NCBI GenBank assembly: GCA_017654935.2 | Contig: CM065703.1 | Location: 38,488,198-38,552,197, forward strand | From: Phymorhynchus buccinoides | Lineage: Eukaryota > Mollusca > Gastropoda > Neogastropoda > Raphitomidae | DNA length: 64,000 bases | Reading direction: 5' to 3' | In this document: one piece after another, positions 22,970 through 33,660 of the stretch | Numbering within the stretch: position 1 is the stretch's first letter | Layout: each line of letters starts with the position of its first letter | Program-made: the position numbers and the translations under genes | Notes under the pieces: model-generated | Seen by the model: only the letters and a program-made list of their open reading frames with translations | Told to the model about the DNA's origin: nothing | Database searches by the model: none

Positions 22970-24256
22970 ATGTCACAATCATACGGAACAATTCTTGATC
23001 CATACAGACGATTAAAAGAACCACTCGGTGTTAAAGGAACCAGGCAGAGTATCGTTATAAGTAATAATCCTTCAACTATCGATCAAAGACAAATATTATC
23101 AGTAAGATTTCCTAGTCTGGGATCTAATGAAGTAATTGTGCCAGGTACCGCACGTCTTGCTTTTAGAATACAACTGGAGTCAGAGACGGATTTGAATAGA
23201 AGTATAGTTGGTAATCTTGGTAGAGCGATCGTTAGTAAGATTACTATTAAACTTGAAGGGAGAGAGGTAATGTCTTTAGATAATGCAGATGTCTTTTCGA
23301 TTTATAGTGATTTATGGCTCACAGAAAATGAAAGAAAAGATAGGATTTATCAGGGAATACAGGGGGATAATGGTCTTAGACATAGAATAGATGCTGGAGA
23401 CAAAAAAGTTGACAATCAAGATGAGTTGGTTGCACAAGTTTATGGTAATCGATTTTATATACCTCTTAATTTTGAGCTGTTAAACACGCACTCCCCGTAT
23501 TATCAGGGTGCTTTACAAGATAGGCTTATGTATGAATTGACTTTTAATGATTACAGTCGTGTTATCAGATCAGCGACAGATCCTGATGCAAAATATAGTA
23601 TTTCAGACATCACATTAGAGTTTGATGTTGTTCGTCATCAAGAATTAGCTCGGTTGATTTCCCAACAATACCAGACAAGATTAGCAATATACTACAACAT
23701 AATTTTAAATCACAGTAAAATACCTAAAAACAAATCAGACACAATTTGGAACATCGATTTGAATGTATCAGCAAGGTCATTGAAAGGGATTTTGTTGCTG
23801 TTTGAGGAGACCAAAAAACCCTTTAACAGATTAAGCGAGAAGTTTTATAATCCTAAAATAACTAAACTAACATGCACAATTGAAGGACAACCGAATCAGT
23901 TGTTTGCAAGTGGTCTTTTACCTTATCAGCATTTTGATGAAATACGAAAACTGTTGGGTGGAGGTGGACGACAAAGAGATCCGGTGGCTGATTTAATTTG
24001 CAAAGACCTCCATCTTCATGATGTCAGACTTGAAGATTATTTATATTCGAAGTATGCGTTGTGGCTCGATCTTAGAACAACAGAAGACAACAAACTACAT
24101 GGCAGTGGAAGAACAGTTGGTGATGGGTCAGGAGGAATAAACATTCAAATCCACAAAGAAGCGGAACAGAATAAGCAAATATTTATTTATGTTTATTTAC
24201 TATGCGATGCTCAGCTGAACATTGAAGACAACAGATTAAAAGATATTGTGTATTAA
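22970..24256 (+). CDS. Major capsid-like protein (double jelly-roll type) of viral element
   Basis: 428 codons, intact, starting at the ATG right after the AT-rich spacer. The sequence is rich in predicted beta strands, with stretches such as FPSLGSNEVIVPGTARLAF, VSKITIKLEGREVMSL, FYIPLNFELLN, DRLMYELTFNDYSRVI and SDITLEFDVV. These match the pattern of capsid proteins found next to PolB and packaging ATPase in Polinton/adintovirus-like elements of invertebrates. Length also fits that family. It would form the icosahedral shell. The fold is inferred from pattern and gene neighbourhood; no structure search was done. The intact frame suggests recent insertion or selection. The stop is at 24254-24256, five bases before the ATPase start. 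Confidence 0.75.
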   Translation: MSQSYGTILDPYRRLKEPLGVKGTRQSIVISNNPSTIDQRQILSVRFPSLGSNEVIVPGTARLAFRIQLESETDLNRSIVGNLGRAIVSKITIKLEGREVMSLDNADVFSIYSDLWLTENERKDRIYQGIQGDNGLRHRIDAGDKKVDNQDELVAQVYGNRFYIPLNFELLNTHSPYYQGALQDRLMYELTFNDYSRVIRSATDPDAKYSISDITLEFDVVRHQELARLISQQYQTRLAIYYNIILNHSKIPKNKSDTIWNIDLNVSARSLKGILLLFEETKKPFNRLSEKFYNPKITKLTCTIEGQPNQLFASGLLPYQHFDEIRKLLGGGGRQRDPVADLICKDLHLHDVRLEDYLYSKYALWLDLRTTEDNKLHGSGRTVGDGSGGINIQIHKEAEQNKQIFIYVYLLCDAQLNIEDNRLKDIVY

Positions 24257-24260
24257 AATA

Positions 24261-24815
24261 ATGGATTTGAAGACTAATTTAAATTTCCTTACAAAAGAAC
24301 CTCATTGTGGTTTATTTTGTGGAATGACAGGCTGCGGAAAAAGTGTGTTCGCTTTAGATTTAATACAAACGGTTTATCGTAATCACTTTGAACACCTAGT
24401 AATATTCTGCACGACTTTAGAATACAACAAATCTTATATTCGTTTAGAGTATTTTTATAAACTGTTTAAAGGAACACCAACTTTGTTTATCATTGATGAT
24501 TGCTCAGCTGAAAAACACATTGTCAAAAAAAGAAATAGTTTAGCAAAACTAGCATTCAGTGGTCGACATGCAGGGATCAGTGTATGGATTTTAACGCAGA
24601 AGTATAACTCGGTTTTAAAAGACTTTAGAGAACAGTTAAAGACGGTTGTTTTGTTTTTTACTAAAGATAAAAACAGCTTTGATGAGTGTCTTGATGAAAA
24701 TGATGTTGTCGAATCAAAAGAAGAAAAAAATAAAATAAAACAAAGGCTAAAAAAAGAGAAATTCTGTAAACTAGTATTAAAAACAGATTTTCCTAGTCAG
24801 TACAAATGTTTGTAA
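24261..24815 (+). CDS. FtsK/HerA-type genome-packaging ATPase (A32-like) of viral element
   Basis: 184 codons from the ATG four bases after the capsid stop, so the two genes are probably transcribed together. Walker A is GMTGCGKS (residues 21-28) and Walker B is TLFIIDDC (74-81). These are followed by SGRHAGISVWILTQKYNS (100-117), the sensor/arginine-finger region typical of packaging ATPases of Polintons and large DNA viruses. The role is pumping DNA into the capsid. It is shorter than usual: the stretch between the post-Walker-A strand and Walker B is only about 25 residues, as if an internal piece were lost. It could therefore be a deletion derivative. The C-terminus is highly charged (KEEKNKIKQRLKKEK). 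Confidence 0.82.
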   Translation: MDLKTNLNFLTKEPHCGLFCGMTGCGKSVFALDLIQTVYRNHFEHLVIFCTTLEYNKSYIRLEYFYKLFKGTPTLFIIDDCSAEKHIVKKRNSLAKLAFSGRHAGISVWILTQKYNSVLKDFREQLKTVVLFFTKDKNSFDECLDENDVVESKEEKNKIKQRLKKEKFCKLVLKTDFPSQYKCL

Positions 24816-25535
24816 AAAACAACAACTAAAATATAAAATAAAAAAACTTTAAAAACAACTTTAAAAAAGCTAATAGAAAGATAGTCAGACAGACGGACAA
24901 AAATCCACAAAAATCTAACAGTATAATTCCTCTAATTGGAGTATTACCTGCAGCTGACTCTGTTGACTGAAACCCTATAGGAGTAATTATTGTCCTGCCC
25001 TTACCATGTTCAACGCTCCTGTCCGTTAATTATGTATACAAAATTACGCATATTATGTAGGTTGGTATCTCATAAAGTTGTATGCATTCAGGTCGCTACC
25101 TAATACAAACTGTATGCATCTAGGTAGCTATCTCATAAGAAGTCAATGTATTGTATGTCATTCTTTGGTTAACATAATGAAAAAAAAGAGTTAAAAAAAG
25201 ATTTTATAGGAATTTCCTTTTTTTTTTCCCTTTTTTTTCCCATTAAAAAAACAATTAAATCACGCTGTTTTCGAGAGTAAAAACGACTAAATCGCACTGT
25301 TTTCGAGGATAAAAAACACGAGAAAACGGCTTAAATCACGCCTTTTTGGGGGTTAAAAAACATAAGAAAAAAGGCGTGATTTTAGCCGTTTTTTAATAAA
25401 TAGAGGTGTGAAACCAAAACCGAAACCGATACTGAGCCAGAACCGCCCTTCTTCTGTTCTCTACATTTTATTTGAAGATTATGATCAGCCATACCACACC
25501 TTACTCCATTCGACTGGGTTGATGGAATTTTACAG
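24816..25535. other. Right-end non-coding region of viral element and intron edge of gene 2
   Basis: No gene is seen. 25040-25140 has two similar units containing TATCTCATAA and ATGCAT. 25240-25400 has three AAATC(A/G)C-type units with TTTTCGAG, then a strong inverted repeat: arms 25322-25347 and 25368-25393, about 26 bases with two mismatches, and a 20-base loop. The element's true end should lie between here and the splice acceptor at 25535. No matching left end is available because of the gap. Confidence 0.6.
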
Positions 25536-26070
25536 GTACAGATGCATGTGGAGCCATGTCAATGGCAACATAGCATACTACACGGGACGTCTCGTTGAGA
25601 GTGAAAGATACGATATGGCGCATTTGGGTGCCTGTATGACATTTGAAGGATTTGAAGGAAAAACTAAAAACTACCATCGCAAACATCCTGGTTGCGTCTG
25701 TGAAGTAGCAATCAAAAAAGCAGAACCGCGCACCCACTTTGCAACACACACATTTATCCTGATCAACTCATCGAAGCTGTGGGCAGGAAAGGGGCATTCT
25801 CTCCCCTGTCCTGATCATCATGTGACTCACGCCTTCTTGGCCTGTGACGTAGTCAGTCATTGTTGGGTCGAAACTGTTGACAGCGTCATGTCCTGTGCAG
25901 CTGATTTTACGCCACTTCCGCCCATGTTCACGTGTCGGAATGACGTAGACCACGTGCCTTACACACTGGTGTGCGACCATCGCCACGACTGCCGTGACAA
26001 CAGTGATGAAGACTTCTGTGCGTACAGGGTCTGTGATGGCACAACTCAGTTCACATGCAAAGATAAGATG
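25536..26070 (+). CDS. GRL101-like receptor gene 2, lectin-end/LDLa exon
   Basis: The exon is placed by acceptor TTTTACAG|G (25535/25536, phase 2) and donor ATG|GTAACA (26070/26071, phase 0). Both phases equal those of gene 3's third exon. It encodes the end of a C-type-lectin-like domain, aligning as YRCMWSHVNGNIAYYTG with YGDTWKHVSSHMAYYMN in gene 3. A cysteine module CPDHHVTHAFLACD follows, then an LDLa repeat ending DCRDNSDEDFC, whose acidic residues bind calcium in this family. The exon ends inside a second LDLa repeat. The exons that should precede it (CUB, CUB/LDLa/lectin) are not upstream: the viral element comes first. There is no signal peptide in the window for this gene. Confidence 0.82.
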
Positions 26071-26683
26071 GTAACACTGTTTCTCTCTATTTCTCTGTGT
26101 GTCTGTCTAAGTGTATGTCCATCTGCCTGTCTGTCTGTCTCAGGTGTGCCTTGAGGAAAGGAAAGACTTCCAGTTTAAGTGACGTGTCTGATGCCTTTAA
26201 GCAAACTATTATTTGAAGAAAAGTAAAGTTCCCTCATTCTCACCCTGCGATTGATACAGCTGTAAACACATTTTGAGTATCCAATCGTATAGTGCACATT
26301 TACGAAATATCACTAAAAGTCTAGCTTTCTCTCTGCATACCTGCCTCTCTGTCTACCCGTTACTGTATTGCTCAAGAATATGTTTGTGTATCTGTATAAA
26401 TACAAAATATTTTTGTGTTGGTGAAGATTTCAGCTGTTCACTGTTGGCATCGCTAAGTTTCAATAATTTTATGTATATCCGTTTCATTAAAGTCCTTTCC
26501 ATTTTAACAGATGCTAGGCTTTCGATGTTCTTGAAAACATAGTTGAAAACAGGTTGAAATATGCAAACATTATCCAACACTGGTAAACAGATCTACTCTT
26601 TGCCAGAACACTATTTCCTTACTTTAAACGTAAACAGCACTCATTTGTTTTAATTGAGATAATTACTTGGTTACTATCCACAG

Positions 26684-28738
26684 TGTGTGCCAAAGACTTC
26701 CATGATGAACAACGTCCCTGATTGCATTGATGAGAGCGACGAGAAAAAATGGCGCCGTAATTATCTGCGTGAACCCAGGAAATATGCATATAACACGACC
26801 CCTCCCGCAGTTGTCCACTTTGATGGAGCTGGAGATGTGACAATGCACACAACACACGATTCTGCCACGAACGGTTCATCTATCTGTCCAGACACCCACA
26901 TACAGTGCGAAGACGGTTATTGTCTGCCCGTTTTTGTGTGGTGCAACTCCATCCTTGACTGTCCTCACCATGAAGACGAAGAGCACTGTGACAGATACAC
27001 TTGCCAAGGATTCTACCAATGTCGGGCATCCAGTGTTTGTCTCCATCCCCAAAACATGTGTGATGGCATGTACCAGTGTCCTCAGCGAGATGACGAGTTG
27101 TTGTGTGATGGTTCGTGCCCTGAGCAATGCACGTGCTACGGTCAGGCCTTTTTCTGTGGCAGTATCATTTCTGCATCCTCATTTTCAGATCTGCGCTTTC
27201 TGGACGCCAGTGACAGTGGTCTGCAATACGTTGACGTGGCCAACAACACTCTTCTTATCCACCTCACATTGGCACGATGTGATCTGACGAATCTGACATT
27301 GCTCCATTTTCCCAATCTGCAAAGTTTGGATCTGAGTGAAAACCATTTGACCTCCATTACTGACCAACATTTGAGTCTTCTTCCTCACCTACGACATTTG
27401 ACCCTGTCATACAATCCGCTGACCACACTTATCCAACGCACTCTGGAGTCTCTTTACCAGCATCAACACATGCGGTCACTGGACGTGTCCCATGTCATTT
27501 TGCAGGAACTAGACCTTTCCATTTTAAATATTTTCCCCAGCCTGCACACTCTCAATCTGACTGGTTGTGGCGTGGATCGCGTTCTGTCTAAGGGCAACCA
27601 GTCTCTCAATACCCTCCATGTGTTGGACGCTCGTGGCTGTTCAATGACTCACTTTCCTGACACAGTATTTCAAAGGCTAATGCAGCTGCAAACTGTGTTT
27701 GCTGACAATTACAAACTATGCTGTCAGGACAATCTTCCAAAGACCTTTGTTTCAGGCCAGTGCCATGCTCCTTCCGATTACATTTCCTCGTGTAAAAGTT
27801 TGCTGAAATCTGGTACATACCATGCAGTTGTTGTGGTGTTTGTTATTTTAACGATTTGTGGCAACACAGTTTGGCTAACTGTTCAGGTACGGACAATGAA
27901 ACAGAAAGCTATAAAGGGATTTGACATTTTCGTAGTGAGTTTGTGTTCTTCTGAAATTTTGATGGGAATTTACTTGGCAATAATAGGCTTGGCTAACTAT
28001 GCGTACGAGGGTAACTATGTCTGGAATGACACAAACTGGAAACAGAGCATTGCGTGTAAAACAGCAGGCTTTGTGTCACTGTTGTCCCGTGAAGTGTCAG
28101 CCTTCAACATCTGTCTCATCACTTTGGATCGACTGCTGGTTCTCCACCTACCCTTCAGCCAACTCCACTTCCACAGAATCAGCGCTGTGGTGACGTGTGC
28201 TGGGATATGGACTGCGGGACTGGTTCTGGTTGCCTTCCCTTTGCTGCCTGATTTGTCACACTGGGAGTTTTACAGCCAGAACGGCATCTGCATTCCACTG
28301 CCGTTAAATGCCAAGGAGTTTTCCAGTCAGCCGCATGTCTTCCATGTCATGATTTTCCCCAACTTTCTTTTGTCTTTGTTGGTAGCAGCGGGACAAATTG
28401 CTATTCACAGGTCGATCAGCAAGGACCCTCTGTCTGTCAGTGACAATGACACTGAAAATAGGTCAGATCTGTCTTTAGCTCGTCACCAGCTGAATATTGC
28501 TGTTCTTGACTTCCTCTGCTGGTTCACCCTGGGTCTTGTGGGCCTGCTGGCCTCCAGTGGCCATGCTGTAGCCAGTGAGGTGAACGTGGCCATGGCCATT
28601 CTGGTGCTGCCTCTCAACTCTGCCCTCAATCCGTTTCTATATTTGCTCAGCATGAGGACGGAACGTCTTCGTCTGCAGCGGCTGGAGCGCTTGAAACAGT
28701 TTCTGTTGAAACAGAGACAGGTCACGAAACAGAGATAA
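26684..28738 (+). CDS. GRL101-like receptor gene 2, LDLa-LRR-7TM terminal exon
   Basis: The exon follows acceptor ATCCACAG|TGT (26683/26684, phase 0); TGT supplies the Cys that completes the split LDLa repeat (CVPKTSMMNNVPDCIDESDE). Numbering from GTG at 26687: LDLa at 67-101 and 106-140, LRR N-cap (CPEQCTC) at 144-157, about seven LRRs at 168-340, LRR C-cap near 348-372, then seven helices at about 378-660. LDRLL replaces (D/E)RY, NPFLY is present, and the short basic tail ends at the stop 28736-28738. Several NxS/T sites lie in the ectodomain. The order LDLa-LRR-7TM matches Lymnaea GRL101 and relaxin-type LGRs, so a G-protein-coupled surface receptor is very likely. The ligand is unknown. 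The intron (26071-26683) holds no other gene. Confidence 0.92.
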   Translation, partial: CVPKTSMMNNVPDCIDESDEKKWRRNYLREPRKYAYNTTPPAVVHFDGAGDVTMHTTHDSATNGSSICPDTHIQCEDGYCLPVFVWCNSILDCPHHEDEEHCDRYTCQGFYQCRASSVCLHPQNMCDGMYQCPQRDDELLCDGSCPEQCTCYGQAFFCGSIISASSFSDLRFLDASDSGLQYVDVANNTLLIHLTLARCDLTNLTLLHFPNLQSLDLSENHLTSITDQHLSLLPHLRHLTLSYNPLTTLIQRTLESLYQHQHMRSLDVSHVILQELDLSILNIFPSLHTLNLTGCGVDRVLSKGNQSLNTLHVLDARGCSMTHFPDTVFQRLMQLQTVFADNYKLCCQDNLPKTFVSGQCHAPSDYISSCKSLLKSGTYHAVVVVFVILTICGNTVWLTVQVRTMKQKAIKGFDIFVVSLCSSEILMGIYLAIIGLANYAYEGNYVWNDTNWKQSIACKTAGFVSLLSREVSAFNICLITLDRLLVLHLPFSQLHFHRISAVVTCAGIWTAGLVLVAFPLLPDLSHWEFYSQNGICIPLPLNAKEFSSQPHVFHVMIFPNFLLSLLVAAGQIAIHRSISKDPLSVSDNDTENRSDLSLARHQLNIAVLDFLCWFTLGLVGLLASSGHAVASEVNVAMAILVLPLNSALNPFLYLLSMRTERLRLQRLERLKQFLLKQRQVTKQR

Positions 28739-28885
28739 TTTAACACACTGAAATAATATTGAAAAATAACTGGAGGGCCTGTTTGCTTTTCAGAGCAAAA
28801 ATAATACGAGGCTTCCCCCTTCCCAAGCTTTCCCTCATCACTTCCTGTTCCGTGCTATGCCAGACGTACTGCAAAGTTACTCTTT

Positions 28886-28891
28886 AATAAA
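28886..28891 (+). promoter_or_regulatory. Poly(A) signal of receptor gene 2
   Basis: AATAAA lies about 150 bases past the stop, at the same place as in copy 1. Confidence 0.55.
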
Positions 28892-28959
28892 CGCTGGAAA
28901 TATGAACGCAGTCCGTGTAGCCTCTTTTCAAACGATCTGCTTCATCTTTTAAAACACTT

Positions 28960-29337
28960 AGCTGATTATGTAAGCCTACAACTGTTCCTCATAGAAGGAT
29001 AATATCGTCGGCGAAAAGTAGCAAGAACACTTCCACAGCCCCGGGTATCAACTGCATATTATGTTTGCCTTTTTTGATAGTTCTATTGCCAATTCATTTA
29101 TAAAAAATTAAAATAGCACCTTTTGGACATTCAAAGCAAACTGTATATTCGTTTTTTTACACGCACACAGGCCAGCACTGAATTGCATACACCTTTGACA
29201 GCAGAGTACAATTTTCCATTCACACCACTTTTTTTAAGAACGTTACAAAGAGCATTTCGATTCACAGAATCAAAAGCCTTCTGGAAGTCTACGAAACGAA
29301 CATAAAATTTTGTATTGCTAAATAAATAATTTTGCAC
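28960..29337 (-). pseudogene. LINE reverse-transcriptase fragment (copy B)
   Basis: The same remnant as 1550-1930. The frame is open slightly longer here and shows FYVRFVDFQKAFDSVNRNAL on the minus strand. It is dead. Confidence 0.7.
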
Positions 29338-29401
29338 AAGAGAATAGAGGGTAAATATGTGAGCTATTCTAATAATAATAATGATAATAATAATAATAAT
29401 A

Positions 29402-29438
<37 letters not shown>

Positions 29439-29588
29439 TTTAATAATAATAATAATAATAATTTCTCTGCGCTTAGCTTTAAAGAGCCCTAATTGCTTAG
29501 AAAGTAATAAGATACAAAATAATAATAATGATAATAATGATTATCATACATAATTGACAAAATAGAGATAACTAGCAAGAACACCACA

Positions 29589-29978
<390 letters not shown>

Positions 29979-29979
29979 G

Positions 29980-30611
29980 AGTAGACATTTTCTACATTTA
30001 ATGGAAGGAGAACACAAATTAGGATCGAAATAAAGTGGTTTTTGAGAGAAGAATTGAAAGAAGGCAGAGAGTTTGAGCTGCGGAGAGAAAGGGGCAGTTT
30101 GTTCCAAGAGGTAGGAGTCTGAAAAGAGAAAGAACGCTCGCCAAGAGTCATGAAACGGTAACGAGGGATCTGAAGAATATGAGAGTCAGAGGAGGAGAGT
30201 AACTGTCTCGATGGAGTATAGACATTAAGAAGACCAGCCAGATATGAAGGAGCAAGACCGTTCAGGGATTTAAAGCACAGCAGAGAGAGCTATAGTAATC
30301 GATCCGTTTTTCAACAGGGAGCCAATGCAGAGAATAACGCATAGTAGTGGCATGAGAGGATTTAGACACTACAGTGTATATTTGGATCTAAAACCAGCTT
30401 GTTCCTCAATAACGGAATGGCACCGTCCAGATTAAGAAATAAATTCACGTTAAATGATAAAAGACATGTGCACAAGATTTCACCCCGCTCCAGTCTGCAT
30501 TATTCCGGAGGTTCCTTATGGAACTCATTACCTACTAATTTAAAAGAAATATCACGTTATTCATCTTTTCGAAGACATCTTAAGAATTATATTTTGACAT
30601 TTGAGTTTTAA
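29980..30611. pseudogene. Two opposed LINE 3' fragments (copy B)
   Basis: 29980-30370 on the minus strand and 30388-30611 on the plus strand are the same two ORF2 C-terminal remnants described at 2557-2955 and 2975-3198. Small indels separate the copies. Confidence 0.68.
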
Positions 30612-30664
30612 AATGTTTGGACACTAATGTAACAAATGCCCATAATAATGTTGGATTGTCTGTC

Positions 30665-30869
<205 letters not shown>

Positions 30870-31153
30870 TCAACATTTTCACTTTTTATGTGTTATTGGT
30901 TGTTGTTTATTTTTTCTTTCTTCTTCTTCTCTTTGGGGCCCACGATCATTAAATTGATCATTATGGCACACTTAGGAGAAACAAAAAGACTGAAAAAGGG
31001 GGGTCGGTTCCATCTAATACAGGGCCTCATCTGCTGCATGGACATAGGGGTGTTCTGGTTTAGTGACCCAGACAGCTCGCGCCCGCTGCTCGGGTCTGAG
31101 CGTGATGCTGCGTCCTGGAAACAGGGTGTGGAGGGGTTGAGTGAGCGGGGGAG

Positions 31154-31187
<34 letters not shown>

Positions 31188-31196
31188 CTGATGGGC

Positions 31197-32258
31197 TTAT
31201 TGATGATCCCCTTGCACCGCTGACCCACTGGGGGTAGCAGCAGTGTAGGAACAGAGGTCGTCCTGCCGCAGATCGTTCCACTCCCTGATGGTTCTTGGGA
31301 GGAATGCATTTGATCGGTACTTAGTGCGGCATTGAAATCTTTTAAATTGTAGGCCGTGGCCACGTCGCTGCCGAAGAGGAAGAGACTTCAGCTTGGATTG
31401 GAGGCTGGGGCAGTGCACAGCGCCGGTGCTGATCTTGTGCAGCATGGAGAGCCTCGTTCTCTGCCGTCTGCTCTCCAGAGAGTCCCAGCCCAGGTTCTCC
31501 AGCATGGTGTTTACGCTGAACGTTGGCGTGAACTGGTTTAGCTCAAAGCGAGCTGCCCTGCGCTGGACTGCTTCCAGCCTTCCAGTGTTCTCCTCCGTGT
31601 ATGGATACCAGACGGAGCACGCATACTCGAGCAAGGGACGTACAAAAGCTTGGTAAGCTCGTTCCTTGACGCTGGTGCTGCTGATCTTTAAATTCCGCCT
31701 GAGGAATCCTAAGGTCTTATTTGCCTTAGCGCAGATATTGTTTATTTTGCTGTCCCAGGTGATATCAGTGGTGATGTTCACGCCGAGATATTTGACCTCC
31801 CTAACAACCTCAAGGGTGTGTCCATTCAGGGCGTACGAAAACTGTAGGAGGTTTCTACTCCTGGTGACTGACAGGGTTTGGTACTTGGCAGGATGGAACT
31901 CCATGTTCCAGCTCTTCTCCCAAATCGCTAGGTGATGGAGGTCTTCTTGCAGCTGGTCCTGATCTTGAATGGAGGAGACCATCCTGTATGCTGTCGTGTC
32001 GTCAGCAAACAGCCTCGTGGTTGCAGTCAACTTGTCCGGAAGGTCGTTGATATATGCTAGGAACAAACATTGTCCTAGCACTGACCCCTGGGGAACTCCT
32101 GATGTTACATTCACAAAAGACGACATTGCGCCCTCAACCAGTACAGCTTGGCAGCGATCCTTGAGAAAGCTGGCGATCCATGCGTGGGTGGAGTTCCTGA
32201 CACCGTAGCGTTGGAGTTTATGAAGCAGCAAGCTGTGGTTCACTTTATCGAACGCCAT
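31197..32258 (-). pseudogene. LINE RT ORF2 C-terminal half, full version (copy B)
   Basis: 353 codons are open, from AFDKVNHSLLL through GVPQGSVLG and FADDTTAYRM, then thumb-type sequence (NMEFHPAKYQTLSVTR, EVKYLGVNITTD) to FLPRTIREWN. It shows what copy A has lost: 246 bases (31741-31986) are absent there, in frame. The N-terminal RT and the endonuclease are missing, so this is a truncated element. Confidence 0.82.
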
Positions 32259-32338
32259 TGCATGTCTTGTTGTTGTTGTTTATTCGATATTTTCATTTAC
32301 CACAGGGCTGGGTGTAAAAGGTATGTATTCTTATCTCA

Positions 32339-33136
32339 TTACCCTGTATAAATAAAATTTCGTTCGTTCGTTCGTTCATTCTCTGCCCATTTTGTTAACC
32401 TACGGTTTAGAATGAGTATACACTTTGCTAAGGATGCTAGTGAGAGCAATGCCACGGTAGTTGTCAGGATTGTTTGCATCCCCTTTTTTGTATATCGGAA
32501 TAATAATGCATTTGCCCATTCTAAAGGGAAGGTCCCACTATCAAAAAGTTGATTAAACATTTGGAGAAGGAAATCTATTATAGCATCATTCGAATGTTTG
32601 CTACATCTCTCCAATGACTGTGCCTGAGCCAGCACGTTTTCCTGACTGTTTAATGCCAGCAATGACCTCTTCTCTTGTTATTTCATTATTAAATATTGGT
32701 ACAAAATCATCATTCTCATTATCTTGTATGTTGTCATCTTCGCATGCAAAGTCGGTGTCTGTGTGATTGAAAACACTAATGAAATGTGCATACCATTGCT
32801 GCAGTGATGTGTTATTATAAACATAACTCTTTCTGTTAACAGACCTTATCACCGACCAAAACGTCTTACAGTCACTTATAGAATCAGTTAACTTTTTTCT
32901 TCTTCTTTTTCTTCAAACTCTAGTTGTGTTATTGGTCTTAGTATATTGTATTCATTTCTTGACTTTGCATAGTCTTTATGTTTTGTTTCCTTATCCTTTT
33001 TTGTTTCACATCTTTGGACTCGTTTCAATAACCGTTTGACCTCTCTCTTCTTCCGTTCACACTCTTCGTCATACCAGTCTTCACATTTCTTTTTGGGCCC
33101 AACAGTTCTCACCATACAAGCAGCTGCTGCGCACAA
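32339..33136 (-). pseudogene. LINE ORF2 linker/RT N-terminal fragments (copy B)
   Basis: The same three broken frames as 4594-5391, nearly identical. Confidence 0.65.
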
Positions 33137-33237
33137 GGCGTGAACAGATTAAGAAATAAATTCGCGTTAAATGATAAAAGACAAAACAAAAGGCGTGTCA
33201 AGACTTTCATTAATATTTACACTCAGGGCCCGGAGAG

Positions 33238-33381
<144 letters not shown>

Positions 33382-33660
33382 AGACACAAAGAGGCAGAAG
33401 TAAACAGAGAGACACACAGAGAGTGTTACGTTGTAATGTATAGATTTAATTTTATAAAGGGTTTATACTTGATTTGAGCGATATAGTTCTGGGAACGGTC
33501 AGAATTCTCTAGTTTCAATTGCTTTCGACTTGATAGAGATGGTTCAGCTAAATACAGATCCGCCTCGTTTTCATTATAGTGTCATTCATATTTAGAAATA
33601 GCCAGACGGTTCAAGAAATGTATCCAATCTGGTAGAATTTTCTGTCACATATGACAAGTT

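Noticed and set aside
19571..24815. Host replication polymerase and host ATPase cluster
   Set aside because: Motif spacing, small intron-less genes, tail-to-tail packing and the adjacent capsid-like gene fit a Polinton/adintovirus-like element, not host genes.
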